Source: Marivita geojedonensis
GTDB lineage: Bacteria > Pseudomonadota > Alphaproteobacteria > Rhodobacterales > Rhodobacteraceae
Assembly (NCBI RefSeq): GCF_002115805.1
Contig: NZ_JFKC01000007.1
Location: 1 to 64,000 of the forward strand
DNA: 64,000 nt
Reading direction: 5' to 3'
The notes under the pieces were generated by a model, which saw only the letters and a program-made list of their open reading frames with translations, did no database searches and had not been told where the DNA came from. This document shows positions 1-9,465 of this stretch, piece by piece; within the stretch, counting starts at the first letter, position 1; every line of letters starts with the position of its first letter. The translations under genes were made by a program, and so were the position numbers.

Positions 1-188
1 CGGATAGCGCCCTGAGTCCGCAAGAGGAAAAAACGCTCAAAACGCACTTTTTTTCGTTTTTTCATTTTTCCCTAAAAAACAGTGGCTTGGCGCAACTTAG
101 ATGCGTCGGCGCAGCCGTTTGCGCAATTCTGCTACACAGACACCCCATATCTAGCGGGGGTGTGTCGGCCAGGCCCAAGACCTGCGCC
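1..188. other. Left-edge non-coding stretch 3' of msrQ
   Basis: No gene can be supported here. It carries a T-rich run at about 49-70 and a hairpin 25-49 nt past the msrQ stop (7-bp arms ACACCCC at 140-146 and GGGGTGT at 157-163) with no U-tract, which could stabilise or weakly terminate the msrPQ transcript. A short minus-strand frame opens with ATG at 65 after an A-rich leader and runs off the left edge; it is too short to judge. Confidence 0.4.
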
Positions 189-803
189 TCAGGCCCGGGT
201 CGATACCCGAAACAGGCGCAGCGTCTGCAGATTGAGCCGGGCGGCAAGCAGTACGGCGATCACCAGCGCGTACAGGATCGGTTCCCATTGGAAGCCCTTC
301 ACCAGCAGCAGAAAATGCAACGCACCAAGGAGCGCAATGGGGTAGACCATCTTGTGCAGCCGGCGCCACCGGACCGGGCCAAGCCTGCGAAGGCTACAGT
401 TATTTGATGTGAGCGCCAGTGGAAGCATCAGAACAAAAGCCAGCATGCCCACGGTAATGTACCAGCGTTTCACGATGTCGGCCCAGACGTTCTGAAACTG
501 GACGTCCAGCACAAGCCACGTCAGCAGATGCGCCAGAAGGTAGAAGAATGTCACGACACCTATAGCGCGGCGGAATTTCAGAAGGTTCAGCCCGAACCAG
601 CGGCGGATCGGAGTCACTGCCAGCCCGGCGATCAGAAGCCAAAGGCTCCACAGGCCGAGTTCGTGTTCGATCCGCTTGGCCGGATCGATTCCGAGCCCGC
701 CGGTCAGCCCGAGATAATAGATCCAGAGCACTGGCAGCGGGGCCAGAATATATATCGCCCACGCAGGCATCCGGCGCAGTACGGTGTTCAGACGATCAAC
801 CAC
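189..803 (-). CDS. msrQ: MsrQ, haem-binding membrane subunit of the MsrPQ periplasmic methionine sulfoxide reductase
   Basis: A 204-residue inner-membrane protein of the ferric-reductase-like (YedZ/MsrQ) family, of typical length. Several hydrophobic segments are visible, and the histidines in AHLLTW (middle) and GALHFLL (near the C-terminus) are the sort that bind haem b. MsrQ passes electrons from the quinone pool or flavin reductase to the molybdenum subunit MsrP, which repairs oxidised methionines in periplasmic proteins. It starts with GTG at 803, three nucleotides past the msrP stop, so the two genes are co-transcribed with msrP first. Family assignment is firm; the electron donor is from knowledge of the E. 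coli system. Confidence 0.93.
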   Translation of the reverse strand: MVDRLNTVLRRMPAWAIYILAPLPVLWIYYLGLTGGLGIDPAKRIEHELGLWSLWLLIAGLAVTPIRRWFGLNLLKFRRAIGVVTFFYLLAHLLTWLVLDVQFQNVWADIVKRWYITVGMLAFVLMLPLALTSNNCSLRRLGPVRWRRLHKMVYPIALLGALHFLLLVKGFQWEPILYALVIAVLLAARLNLQTLRLFRVSTRA

Positions 804-806
804 GGG

Positions 807-1712
807 TCAGAAAAACTCCCGCAGATCCATTCCATCATAAAGACTGGCGACCTCTGCCTCGTAGCCGTTGAACATCAGGGTCGGTTGCCGCTTGGCAAAC
901 AACCCGCCACCCAGCCGGCGTTCGGTTGCCTGTGACCAGCGCGGATGATCCACTTGGGGATTCACATTGCTGTAGAACCCGTATTCTCGCGGGTTGGCGA
1001 TGTTCCAGCTTGCGGGAGGTTCGTCTTCCGTAAGGGTAATCCGAACCACCGACTTGATCGACTTGAAACCATATTTCCACGGAACAACGAGCCGAAGGGG
1101 TGCGCCGTTCTGCTTGGGAATATCCCGACCGTAAATCCCGGTCGCCATCATCGTCAGCGGATGCATCGCCTCATCAAGGCGCAGTCCCTCGACATAAGGC
1201 CATTCAAGAACCCGACTGGCCACACCCGGCATCTCTTCGGGTCGCAGAACCGTTTCAAAGGCCACATAGCGCGCGCTGGATTGAACACCGACCCAGTTCA
1301 GCAGATCGGCCAGTTCGAACCCGTTCCATGGAACCACCATTGACCACGCTTCAACACAGCGGAAGCGGTAGATCCGCTCCTCTATTGTCATTTGGCTCAT
1401 GATGTCTGCGAAGCTGTAATCGCCCGGCCTGTCCACCAAACCGTCGATCCGGACAGTCCATGGATCGATCGTCAATGCTCCGGCATTGCGAGCCGGGTCA
1501 TCCTTGCCGGTACCGAACTCATAATAGTTGCAGTAATTGGTGATCTCTTCCCATGTATTCGGCTCAAGCGCGTCTTGCGCCCGGGACGCCAGAGGCACCG
1601 ATGCGGCGATCCCGCCAGCGGCCAACCCGGCCATAAGCTGGCGCCGGTTCAGAAAGGTGGAATAGGGAGTCACGTCCTCTTCGGACAAAGTGTTTTTCCA
1701 ACGATACGCCAT
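807..1712 (-). CDS. msrP: MsrP, periplasmic molybdopterin methionine sulfoxide reductase, catalytic subunit
   Basis: A 301-residue protein of the sulfite-oxidase-fold YedY/MsrP family. A twin-arginine signal is visible (NRRQLMAG, Arg23-Arg24, followed by a hydrophobic stretch ending at ASRAQ), as expected for a cofactor-loaded Tat substrate. The molybdenum-ligand cysteine is Cys119 in RFRCVEAWSM. It reduces protein-bound Met-R-O and Met-S-O in the periplasm using electrons from MsrQ, encoded directly downstream. The start at 1712 has a GAGG element about five nucleotides upstream. With the free-Met-O reductase at 49 kb it gives this window two separate methionine-repair functions. Confidence 0.95.
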   Translation of the reverse strand: MAYRWKNTLSEEDVTPYSTFLNRRQLMAGLAAGGIAASVPLASRAQDALEPNTWEEITNYCNYYEFGTGKDDPARNAGALTIDPWTVRIDGLVDRPGDYSFADIMSQMTIEERIYRFRCVEAWSMVVPWNGFELADLLNWVGVQSSARYVAFETVLRPEEMPGVASRVLEWPYVEGLRLDEAMHPLTMMATGIYGRDIPKQNGAPLRLVVPWKYGFKSIKSVVRITLTEDEPPASWNIANPREYGFYSNVNPQVDHPRWSQATERRLGGGLFAKRQPTLMFNGYEAEVASLYDGMDLREFF

Positions 1713-1814
1713 ACGAACCTCATTTTCCTCTGGCTAAGGATATAGAAGTATCGGCCAGCGCGACCAAACCAACTTGTCTCACGGTTGCGTGGTGGGTTTG
1801 AAATGTTTTCGGTT

Positions 1815-2732
1815 TCAGGGAACGGTGATGGGTGGTGGTTTGCGTCGCTTTCCGCTGAGCGCGTTTCCCCCAATGGCATAAAGCAGAACAAGCCCACCCA
1901 GCAGCGTATTGAGCGTTGCCGTCTCTCCAAGAAACAGCCAAACCCAAAGCGGACCCAGAAGCACTTCCGCCAGAGACAAAAGCGAAAGCTCTGCAGCCGG
2001 GATGCTCCGAGAGCCCAACGTGTAGAGGATCAGCCCTGCGCCGACCTGAAAGACGCCCATGCCCATGGAGATACCTGCATCCATCGCCGTCAAACGCAAT
2101 GGCAGTTCCAGAAGCAGACAGATCGCTCCGGTGATCACGACAGCGAACAGGCCTGACAGAAACACCGAAGGCAGCATCTCGGTCGTCCGCCCCCAGCGCA
2201 GGGCAACCGTAAACACGGCGAAACCGAAAGCAGAGCCCAGCGCCGCGAGGCTGCCTTTGATGCTGACAGTGCCGGACTTGTCCGCCACCATGATGCCGAT
2301 GCCGGCAATTGCAATCAGGATCGAAAACCACGTTGCCTTTCGCACGGTCTCGCGCAGAAACACGGCACCCAGGACCGCGGCAAAAAACGGCGAAGTGGCA
2401 AAGAGCAGCATGGCGTTCGCGACAGACGTCGTCTGGATCGCATAGATGCCGCCCGAATAAGCCGCAACCAGTGACAGTCCGGCAATCATCGCAGGCCAAC
2501 CGACGCGCCGGATTTGGGCAAAGGGGCTTTCACCCGACCGCACTTGGATCACGAAATACAGAAACACGCTGAGGCTGATCGACCGGTATAGAAGAATCTG
2601 CCAGACGGTGGCGTCTTCGATCAATCGGATACCCAGACCGACGGTTGACCACAGAACGCCCGCAGCGATGACAAGCAGATATCCCCGCCACTCCACGCCA
2701 GTGTCTGGGTCAACGTTCTCGGAAACACTCAT
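1815..2732 (-). CDS. EamA/DMT-family drug or metabolite exporter
   Basis: A 305-residue membrane protein with about ten hydrophobic helices in two repeated EamA halves (roughly residues 15-145 and 155-290), the usual layout of RhaT/YdcZ-type DMT transporters. The substrate cannot be told from sequence. A long N-terminal hydrophilic stretch (SVSENVDPDTGVEWRG) precedes helix 1. It lies on the same strand as msrPQ, 102 nt upstream of the msrP start, so co-transcription is possible but not shown. The Lys/Arg-rich tail GKRRKPPP is typical of a cytoplasmic C-terminus. Confidence 0.85.
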   Translation of the reverse strand: MSVSENVDPDTGVEWRGYLLVIAAGVLWSTVGLGIRLIEDATVWQILLYRSISLSVFLYFVIQVRSGESPFAQIRRVGWPAMIAGLSLVAAYSGGIYAIQTTSVANAMLLFATSPFFAAVLGAVFLRETVRKATWFSILIAIAGIGIMVADKSGTVSIKGSLAALGSAFGFAVFTVALRWGRTTEMLPSVFLSGLFAVVITGAICLLLELPLRLTAMDAGISMGMGVFQVGAGLILYTLGSRSIPAAELSLLSLAEVLLGPLWVWLFLGETATLNTLLGGLVLLYAIGGNALSGKRRKPPPITVP

Positions 2733-2797
2733 CCCGGGTGCCTTTCGCTCAGTCCGGCACCATCACTAATCGGGTAAAGTCCGCCATGACCCGCCAT

Positions 2798-2833
2798 TTG
2801 CGACATCCGTCGCAACCCGGAGTGGCGACACTC
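2798..2833. repeat. Two short tandem hairpins right after the stop of the glutamate-synthase-like gene
   Basis: Reading the minus strand past the stop codon at 2837-2839 there are two perfect inverted repeats in a row: GAGTG/CACTC (2820-2833, 4-nt loop) and TTGCGAC/GTCGCAA (2798-2815, 4-nt loop). No U-tract follows. The layout resembles the stronger tandem palindromes listed at 37.25, 42.98, 45.01 and 57.32 kb. Confidence 0.5.
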
Positions 2834-2836
2834 TGA

Positions 2837-4324
2837 TCAGGGCGCAGACACCGGTTGTGGCCACAGATCCGACATAAGGGTGGTCCGTCCATCCGGTTGA
2901 ACCACACGCACATGGCTGCGGCGCATGAGGCGGGGTTCTGCCACGCCGACTGAATGTGCGATGGTCTCGACCTCTTTGATGATCTCCGTCGCGTAAGCCG
3001 CCACACGCATCTCTTTGTCCTCTACGACAAGCCCGGCCTGAAAACGGGGGTTATGCGTGGTAATCCCCGTCGGACATGTATTGCGGTTGCACTTGAGAGC
3101 CTGAATGCAGCCCAGTGCAAACATGAAGCCCCGGGCCGAGGTCACGAAATCGGCGCCCGTCGCCAGCGCCCAGGCCACGTCCCCCGGATTGACAAGCTTG
3201 CCGCTCGCCACCAGCGGGATACGGTCACGCAAGCCATGGACATTGCGGATATTCGCGACCATGGGCAGTGCTTCGCGGATGCTCATGCCGACCAGATCGA
3301 TCAAGGGCATCGGTGCGGCCCCGGTCCCGCCTTCCCCACCGTCGATGGTAATGAAATCCGGTGCAGCAACGGATCCGCGCGCCGTAATGGCCGCAAACAG
3401 GCCATTGACCCCATCTTCAGAGCCCACACACATCTTTATGCCCACCGGTTTGCCGGTGATGTCGCGAACCTTTGCAATCATGTCGAGCAGATCGTCCCAG
3501 TCGTCCACCTCTTCATGCCGGTTCGGCGAGATGCTGTCCTTGCCGACCGGAATACCGCGAATAGCCGCGATTTCCTGGGTGATCTTTTCACCCGGAAGGA
3601 TGCCGCCCTTGCCGGGCTTCGCCCCTTGGCTCAGCTTGATCTCGAACATCCGTACGGTTTCATGCGCGGCAACGTCCCTCAGTCGGCCCTCGTCGAACGC
3701 GCCGTTCTCATCGCGTACCCCGTACTTGGCGGTGCCGATCTGAAAAACGATGTCGCACCCGCCTTCGAGGTGATAGGGCGACAACCCGCCCTCTCCGGTG
3801 TTCATCCAGATACCCGCGCGTTTTGCACCGCGGCTGAGTGCCCGGACCGCCGGCTTTGATATTGCGCCATAGCTCATGCCCGACAGATTAAAGAAAGACG
3901 CAGCCGTATAGGGGATCCGCGCGCCCGCCCCGATGACCTTCGGCTCCGACTTGGCAAACTGATTGTCCACGGGTGGAAAAGGCGCGTTCACGAACAACGG
4001 AGTTCCGACAATCCCGGTGTTCCGCGTCGACCCGAAGGCGACCGTGTTTCCATGACCTTCCGCGGACCGCTTCACCCATTCGCGCTGCGCCCGATTGAAT
4101 GGCAGTTCTTCACGGTCCATCGCAAAGAAATACTGTCGAAAAAATTCACCCAGCGTTGAGAACAATCCACGGAACCGTCCCAGAACAGGATAGTTTCGCC
4201 GGATCGCATCGCTTGTCTGCGATCTGTCGATGATTCCCAGAACCACGGCCACCAACAGCGCTACTCCGATCAGAGCGACAAGCAGAACTGCCAGAAACTG
4301 CAACGCATACATGGCGACACCCAT
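2837..4324 (-). CDS. FMN-binding glutamate synthase family protein (GltB central/FMN domain only)
   Basis: A 495-residue protein with one or two N-terminal membrane helices (residues 5-30) followed by the FMN/alpha-beta-barrel domain of glutamate synthase. The barrel signature DFITIDGGEGGTGAAP and the iron-sulfur cysteine cluster in CIQALKCNRNTCPTG (about residue 415) are both present. The amidotransferase domain and the C-terminal beta-helix of full GltB are missing, so this is the stand-alone class, whose role is uncertain. The membrane anchor suggests a redox enzyme at the inner membrane, not the main ammonia-assimilating GOGAT. The start at 4324 follows a GAGGTC element. Confidence 0.88.
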   Translation of the reverse strand: MGVAMYALQFLAVLLVALIGVALLVAVVLGIIDRSQTSDAIRRNYPVLGRFRGLFSTLGEFFRQYFFAMDREELPFNRAQREWVKRSAEGHGNTVAFGSTRNTGIVGTPLFVNAPFPPVDNQFAKSEPKVIGAGARIPYTAASFFNLSGMSYGAISKPAVRALSRGAKRAGIWMNTGEGGLSPYHLEGGCDIVFQIGTAKYGVRDENGAFDEGRLRDVAAHETVRMFEIKLSQGAKPGKGGILPGEKITQEIAAIRGIPVGKDSISPNRHEEVDDWDDLLDMIAKVRDITGKPVGIKMCVGSEDGVNGLFAAITARGSVAAPDFITIDGGEGGTGAAPMPLIDLVGMSIREALPMVANIRNVHGLRDRIPLVASGKLVNPGDVAWALATGADFVTSARGFMFALGCIQALKCNRNTCPTGITTHNPRFQAGLVVEDKEMRVAAYATEIIKEVETIAHSVGVAEPRLMRRSHVRVVQPDGRTTLMSDLWPQPVSAP

Positions 4325-4424
4325 ACTGACCTCACATTCGATTCATTGCATCTGACACGCCGATCAGACTAGACTGACGTTACGGACACCACCTTACGGT
4401 AAGCTGCCAAAAAAGGAGACCCCC

Positions 4425-4868
4425 ATGAAACGCCTGCTCGCAACGCTCGCTCTGACGCTCACGGCATCCTCGGTCTCGGCCGCCGACATAATCACCTATG
4501 ACACGGATCAGTCCTTCGAAGATGTCACCTTTGGTCTCGAAAACGCGATCCTTGATGCGGGGCTGGTCATCGACAGCGTCAGCCACACCGGAGACATGCT
4601 GGAGCGCACCAAAGCCGACGTCGGCTCTGACGTAACTCTCTATCTGAACGCAGATGTCTACAGCTTCTGCTCTGCCAAGATCTCGCGCGAGGTGATGGAA
4701 GCTGATCCCATGAACATCGTATTCTGCCCTTACGACATCTTCATCATGGTGCGCCCCGAGACACCGGATGTCACAACCATCGGTTTTCGGACGTTCCCGG
4801 ACGGTCCGATGAAGAAGGTCGAAACACTTCTGGACGGCATCGCCAGAGCGGCAGTCGGGCTCGATTAA
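4425..4868 (+). CDS. Secreted DUF302 domain protein
   Basis: A 147-residue protein with a clear Sec signal peptide (KRLLATLALTLTASSVSA, cleavage near residue 19-20) and a DUF302 domain in the mature part. DUF302 proteins are small exported alpha-beta proteins of unknown function. Two cysteines (FCSAK, VFCPYD) could form a periplasmic disulfide. The start is fixed by a strong AAGGAG seven nucleotides upstream. It is divergent from the glutamate-synthase-like gene across a 100-nt gap and is not obviously in an operon. Confidence 0.85.
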   Translation: MKRLLATLALTLTASSVSAADIITYDTDQSFEDVTFGLENAILDAGLVIDSVSHTGDMLERTKADVGSDVTLYLNADVYSFCSAKISREVMEADPMNIVFCPYDIFIMVRPETPDVTTIGFRTFPDGPMKKVETLLDGIARAAVGLD

Positions 4869-5053
4869 TGACGAAACCCTAACGGGCTTTCACAAGAATT
4901 TCAGTTGAAAACGCAAAGGCTTGCGGCTTAGGCGGCAGTCTTTTTCCGTCAAGGGCAATCGGCGGAAATCCTCATGCATCCAAGTTGGTTTTTCATACGT
5001 TCAAGCAGCAGATGTGCAGGACACATCACAACGCATGAAAAAGGACGACCAAC

Positions 5054-5539
5054 ATGTTTCGTAAGACAACAATCGCCCTCACCACTGCAGCCTCCATGCT
5101 GGCAGGCGCTGCCTTCGCCGGAGGTCACTCCAAAGACATCGTGGACACCGCCGTCGACGCGGGATCCTTTGAAACTCTTGTCGCGGCTGTCCAGGCAGCC
5201 GGCCTTGTCGAAACGCTGAAGGGCGAAGGCCCGTTCACCGTTTTCGCACCGACTGACGAAGCTTTCGCTGCGCTTCCGGAAGGCACCGTTGAAAACCTGC
5301 TGTTGCCCGAGAACAAGGACCAGCTGGTGGCGATCCTCACTTACCACGTCGTGCCGGGCAAGGTGATGTCCACCGACCTGAGCGATGACATGGAAGCCGA
5401 GACCGTGCAGGGGGGCTCTGTCACCATCGACCTCGACAACGGTGTCATGGTCGAAGAGGCATCCGTCGTAACCCCCGACATCGAAGCCTCCAACGGCGTC
5501 ATCCACGTCATCGACACGGTGATCCTGCCCGAGGGCTGA
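5054..5539 (+). CDS. Exported fasciclin (FAS1) domain protein
   Basis: A 161-residue protein with an N-terminal signal peptide (cleavage after AGAAFA, about residue 22) and one complete FAS1 domain. The first conserved FAS1 block is [17 protein letters not shown], the central LTYHVVPG motif follows, and the last block is [13 protein letters not shown]. Such single-domain bacterial FAS1 proteins are secreted or surface-associated and linked to adhesion or stress. An AAGGA element precedes the ATG. The 185-nt leader region has no other gene. A strong bidirectional terminator separates it from clpB. Confidence 0.93.
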   Translation: MFRKTTIALTTAASMLAGAAFAGGHSKDIVDTAVDAGSFETLVAAVQAAGLVETLKGEGPFTVFAPTDEAFAALPEGTVENLLLPENKDQLVAILTYHVVPGKVMSTDLSDDMEAETVQGGSVTIDLDNGVMVEEASVVTPDIEASNGVIHVIDTVILPEG

Positions 5540-5590
5540 TATTCAACCGCGGCAAAAGGGCGGCACGTGATGAGCCCTTGATGCACAACA

Positions 5591-5617
5591 AAAAAGGCGG
5601 GGATACCCCGCCTTTTT
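5591..5617. terminator. Bidirectional rho-independent terminator between the fasciclin gene and clpB
   Basis: A perfect GC stem GGCGGGG / CCCCGCC (5596-5602, 5606-5612) with loop ATA is flanked by five A residues on the left and five T residues on the right, so it works for both converging genes. Confidence 0.92.
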
Positions 5618-5637
5618 CTTTGATATGATGTTTCGCG

Positions 5638-8253
5638 TCAGTGGACGACGGCATCGTCCGGGCGTGGCCGGTTGGAGGACGCCACCCTGTCACCGATAAG
5701 GAGTCCGTCGGAACCCGCTGTGACCGGCACGATGTCTCCGTCCGAGATATCGCCCGCCAACAGCATCTCCGCCAGCGGATCCTGAAGTGCGCGCTGGATC
5801 ACCCGCTTGAGCGGACGGGCACCGAACACCGGATCATACCCCTCTTCCGCCAGCCACTTCCGTGCGGCATCGTCCAGTTGCAAGTCGATCTTGCGCGCGG
5901 CCAACCGCTTGAGCAGCCGTGCCATCTGGATATCGACAATCCCATCCATATCCTCACGCTTGAGCCGGTCGAAAATCACGGTCTCATCAAGACGATTGAG
6001 GAATTCCGGTCGGAAATGCGCCCGCACCGCATCCATCACGTCCCGCTTGGCTTGGCTGGGGTCACCTCCATCCGGCAGTTGCGAAAGTGCCTGAGATCCA
6101 AGGTTGGATGTCAGTACGATCAGCGTCTGCTTGAAGTCCACGGTCCGACCCTGACCATCAGTCAGCACGCCGTCATCCAGAACCTGCAACAGCACGTTGA
6201 ACACGTCCGGATGTGCCTTTTCGACCTCGTCGAACAGCACAACCTGATACGGGCGCCGCCGAACGGCCTCGGTCAGAACACCGCCTTCGTCATAGCCGAC
6301 ATATCCGGGAGGCGCACCGATAAGACGGGCAACCGCGTGTTTCTCCATGAACTCCGACATGTCGATGCGCACCATCGCATTGTCGTCGTCAAACAGGAAC
6401 TCGGCCACGGCCTTTGTCAGCTCCGTCTTACCGACACCCGTCGGCCCGAGGAACAGGAACGATCCCAACGGACGGTTCTCGTCGTTGAGCCCGGCCCGCG
6501 CCCGCCGAACCGCGTTGGCAACGGCGCGCACTGCCTGATCCTGACCGATGACCCGCTTGTGCAGACCATCTTCCATGCGCAGCAGCTTTTCGCGCTCGCC
6601 TTCCAGCATCTTGGACGTCGGGATCCCTGTCCAGCGCTCGACCACGGCGGCGATCTGCTCGGGCCGCACGGCCTCTTCGACCATCACGTCATCGTCCGCG
6701 CTTTCTGCGTCCGACAGTTGCTTCTCAAGCTGAGGGATCACGCCGTAAGAAAGCTCGCCCGCTTTTGCGAGGTTGCCCTCACGCTTGGCGATCTCCAACT
6801 CGGCACGCGCCCGGTCAAGTTGCTCTTTGACATCCCGAGCCGACGCAAGCTTGTCCCGCTCTGCCTGCCACTTGGCCGTCATCTCGGCAGACTGCTGCTG
6901 CAACTCGGCCAGATCCCTTTCGAGTTTCTCAAGACGGTCCTTCGACGCCTGATCGTCCTCAAGACGCAAGGCTTCGACCTCGATCTGCTTTTGCAGAATG
7001 TCACGGTCGAGCGCATCCAGCTCTTCTGGCTTGCTGTCCACTTCCATCCGCAGACGCGAGGCGGCTTCGTCCATCAGGTCGATGGCCTTGTCGGGCAGGA
7101 ACCGGTCGGTGATGTAGCGATGCGAAAGCGTTGCTGCCGCCACAAGGGCAGAGTCCGAAATCCGCACACCGTGGTGCAGTTCGTACTTCTCCTTGATGCC
7201 ACGCAGGATCGAGATCGTGTCCTCGACCGTTGGTTCCTGAACCATCACCGGCTGGAATCGGCGGGCCAGAGCGGCGTCCTTTTCAACATGCTTGCGGTAC
7301 TCATCCAGCGTCGTCGCACCCACGCAGTGCAACTCACCGCGGGCCAGGGCAGGCTTGAGCAGGTTAGACGCATCCATTGCGCCATCCGCTTTGCCCGCGC
7401 CCACAAGCGTGTGCATCTCGTCGATGAAGAGGATGATCTCACCAGCTGCGCTCGTGACTTCGGACAGGATACCTTTCAGACGTTCTTCGAACTCACCGCG
7501 ATATTTGGCACCGGCGATCAACGCCCCCATGTCCAAAGCCAACAGACGCTTGTTGCGCAGCGATTCCGGAACATCGCCATTGACAATGCGCAAAGCAAGA
7601 CCTTCGGCAATCGCGGTTTTCCCCACGCCTGGCTCCCCGATCAGAACCGGGTTGTTCTTGGTCCGACGGCTGAGCACCTGCATGGCACGACGGATCTCGT
7701 CATCCCGCCCGATGATCGGGTCGATCTTGCCCTCGCGGGCACGCTCAGTCAGATCAAGGGTGTATTTCTTCAGCGCTTCGTACTGGTCTTCGGCGCTCGC
7801 CGTATCGGCAGTCCGCCCTTTTCGAATGTCATTGATCGCGGAATTCAACGCCTGCGCGTTTACGGCGCCTGCCTCCAGCGCTTCTTTCGCCGGGCTCTTG
7901 ACCATCGCAAGCGCCATCAGGATACGCTCGACCGGGACAAAGCTGTCCCCGGCCTTCTTGGCGATCTTCTCTGCCTCGTCTAGCACTTTACCCGTCGCGC
8001 TATCCAGATAGACCTGCCCTGCATCTCCCGAAACCTTCGGGATCTTGGCAAGCTTTCCATCCAAAGCCTGCACCACGCGCTGCGGAGCACCGCCGGCACG
8101 CTGGATGAGGTTGGAAGCCAACCCCTGTTCATCGTCCATCAAGGCTTTCAGGATGTGTTCGGGTGCTAGCCGCTGATGGCTTTCCCGCATTGCAATCGTC
8201 TGGGCCGCCTGAATGAAACCGCGCGACCGCTCCGTGAACTTCTCTAAGTTCAT
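5638..8253 (-). CDS. clpB: ClpB, ATP-dependent protein disaggregase
   Basis: An 871-residue Hsp100 chaperone, full family length. In order: an N-terminal double Clp-N domain (1-145), AAA+ module 1 with Walker [10 protein letters not shown] and Walker [11 protein letters not shown], the coiled-coil middle domain (about 410-525, rich in E, K and Q), and AAA+ module 2 with Walker [10 protein letters not shown]. With DnaK it extracts polypeptides from aggregates. The start at 8253 has AAGGAG upstream and sits about 75 nt downstream of an excellent sigma-32 promoter. The ~25 residues after module 2 are poorly conserved and rich in D and R. Confidence 0.98.
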   Translation of the reverse strand: MNLEKFTERSRGFIQAAQTIAMRESHQRLAPEHILKALMDDEQGLASNLIQRAGGAPQRVVQALDGKLAKIPKVSGDAGQVYLDSATGKVLDEAEKIAKKAGDSFVPVERILMALAMVKSPAKEALEAGAVNAQALNSAINDIRKGRTADTASAEDQYEALKKYTLDLTERAREGKIDPIIGRDDEIRRAMQVLSRRTKNNPVLIGEPGVGKTAIAEGLALRIVNGDVPESLRNKRLLALDMGALIAGAKYRGEFEERLKGILSEVTSAAGEIILFIDEMHTLVGAGKADGAMDASNLLKPALARGELHCVGATTLDEYRKHVEKDAALARRFQPVMVQEPTVEDTISILRGIKEKYELHHGVRISDSALVAAATLSHRYITDRFLPDKAIDLMDEAASRLRMEVDSKPEELDALDRDILQKQIEVEALRLEDDQASKDRLEKLERDLAELQQQSAEMTAKWQAERDKLASARDVKEQLDRARAELEIAKREGNLAKAGELSYGVIPQLEKQLSDAESADDDVMVEEAVRPEQIAAVVERWTGIPTSKMLEGEREKLLRMEDGLHKRVIGQDQAVRAVANAVRRARAGLNDENRPLGSFLFLGPTGVGKTELTKAVAEFLFDDDNAMVRIDMSEFMEKHAVARLIGAPPGYVGYDEGGVLTEAVRRRPYQVVLFDEVEKAHPDVFNVLLQVLDDGVLTDGQGRTVDFKQTLIVLTSNLGSQALSQLPDGGDPSQAKRDVMDAVRAHFRPEFLNRLDETVIFDRLKREDMDGIVDIQMARLLKRLAARKIDLQLDDAARKWLAEEGYDPVFGARPLKRVIQRALQDPLAEMLLAGDISDGDIVPVTAGSDGLLIGDRVASSNRPRPDDAVVH

Positions 8254-8332
8254 GGTATTCTCCTTCCGTTAAGCACCCCTTTGTCCGGAACGCCCGAATT
8301 CGGCACGTCCCATGGCAGGGCCTTCGGATAAG

Positions 8333-8361
8333 AAATGGGGGTCGGCACATGGCCGTTCAAG
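8333..8361 (-). promoter_or_regulatory. Heat-shock (sigma-32/RpoH) promoter of clpB
   Basis: On the minus strand CTTGAA (8361-8356) is followed after 15 nt by CCCCATTT (8340-8333). This matches the recalled RpoH consensus CTTGAA-N13-15-CCCCATnT at essentially every position. The predicted transcript starts about 75 nt before the clpB ATG. Confidence 0.85.
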
Positions 8362-8467
8362 AGGTCGTGATCCGCGAGTTCATCACTCTGTTTGAACGAA
8401 CGTGTTCATCGCAGCCAAGCTGCGGTTCATCCCGCTCATCTGGCCGCACGCGGATGTAATGCTTGCG

Positions 8468-8659
8468 TCATGAGCCCTCGGCGGCCTGCATCGTCAGGGC
8501 TGGCGTATGCACGATATCCTCAAGAAATGGATTTTCCTTGGGCGATCCTTTCGGGCCAATCTGCCAAATCGCCAGCCCCACCAGAGCGACGACGCCGACG
8601 ATTATCACCATCGGGCGCAAGACTGCCGGGGTATGGCCATGCTGTGTGCTTTCAATCAT
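8468..8659 (-). CDS. Small single-span membrane protein, 63 residues, unknown function
   Basis: A short protein with one strong transmembrane helix (residues 17-34, VIIVGVVALVGLAIW) between a polar N-terminus and a cytoplasm- or periplasm-facing C-terminal tail with a PKENPFLEDIVH segment. The start is decided by AAGGAGA seven nucleotides upstream of the ATG at 8659; a longer frame exists but its extra region is the coding region of pyrF read backwards. It is divergent from pyrF with a 105-nt gap and lies upstream of clpB on the same strand, though the clpB heat-shock promoter lies between them. I do not recognise a family. Confidence 0.7.
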   Translation of the reverse strand: MIESTQHGHTPAVLRPMVIIVGVVALVGLAIWQIGPKGSPKENPFLEDIVHTPALTMQAAEGS

Positions 8660-8764
8660 TGTTGTCTCCTTCATCAGAGAGACAACTGACCAACCCGCCT
8701 CTTGTTCCTTGACCTGTCGCTGCACCTCTGTAAGACGGGGCGAGTTTGCGAAAAGGAAAGTCCC

Positions 8765-9460
8765 ATGTCCGATGACCGTCTGATCGTAGCACTGGATGTT
8801 CCAAACGCGGTTGCAGGATTGGAGCTTGCGGGCAAACTCGGAGACACCGTTTCCTTCTACAAGATCGGCCTCGGAATGCTCACCGGTGGTGGGTTGGCCC
8901 TTGCAAACGAGCTGAAGCAGGAGCACGGAAAACGCATCTTCCTCGACATGAAGCTCTTCGATATCGGTGCCACCGTTGAAGCGGCAGTCAGGGGCCTCGC
9001 TCAGTTCGATTTGGATTTCCTGACCGTCCATGGCGATCCGCATGTGGTACGGGCGGCCAAAGAGGGTGCTGCGGGCTCGAACCTGAAAATCCTCGCGGTC
9101 ACGATCCTTACATCTCTGGAACGCAAGGATCTCGACGACAGCCTCATCCGTGACGGAGCGGTTCCAGACCTCGTTGTCGAACGTGCGGCTCGTGCATTCG
9201 ATGCCGGCGCGGATGGCGTTATCTGTTCGCCCAATGAAGCGGCGATGGTGCGCGAGATTTCACAATCTGCCGGCCGTTTGATCGTCACGCCTGGCGTGCG
9301 TCCGGCTGGCGCCGATCTAGGGGATCAAAAGCGCGTGGCAACACCGGCCAATGCCATCAAGAACGGCGTGGACCACATCGTCGTGGGGCGTCCGGTCTGG
9401 AAAGCCCCCGATCCGCGCGCTGCGGCGCAGGCCATCGTCTCCGAAATGCAATCCGCTTAA
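8765..9460 (+). CDS. pyrF: Orotidine 5'-phosphate decarboxylase
   Basis: A 231-residue enzyme for the last step of UMP synthesis, OMP to UMP plus CO2. The active-site Lys-Asp array is in FLDMKLFDIGATV, the N-terminal strand is LIVALDVPN, and the phosphate-binding C-terminal region is VTPGVRP and IVVGRPVWKA. The start at 8765 follows AAAAGGAAAG; a longer frame upstream would overlap the divergent promoter region. It converges with the Nudix gene, leaving only five nucleotides between the stops and no visible terminator. Confidence 0.97.
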   Translation: MSDDRLIVALDVPNAVAGLELAGKLGDTVSFYKIGLGMLTGGGLALANELKQEHGKRIFLDMKLFDIGATVEAAVRGLAQFDLDFLTVHGDPHVVRAAKEGAAGSNLKILAVTILTSLERKDLDDSLIRDGAVPDLVVERAARAFDAGADGVICSPNEAAMVREISQSAGRLIVTPGVRPAGADLGDQKRVATPANAIKNGVDHIVVGRPVWKAPDPRAAAQAIVSEMQSA

Positions 9461-9465
9461 GCGGG

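Noticed and set aside
5641-7983. A 780-codon open frame on the plus strand opposite clpB
   Set aside because: It is antisense to a complete, motif-rich clpB and has the Arg/His/Leu-heavy composition of a GC-rich shadow frame; no domain is seen.
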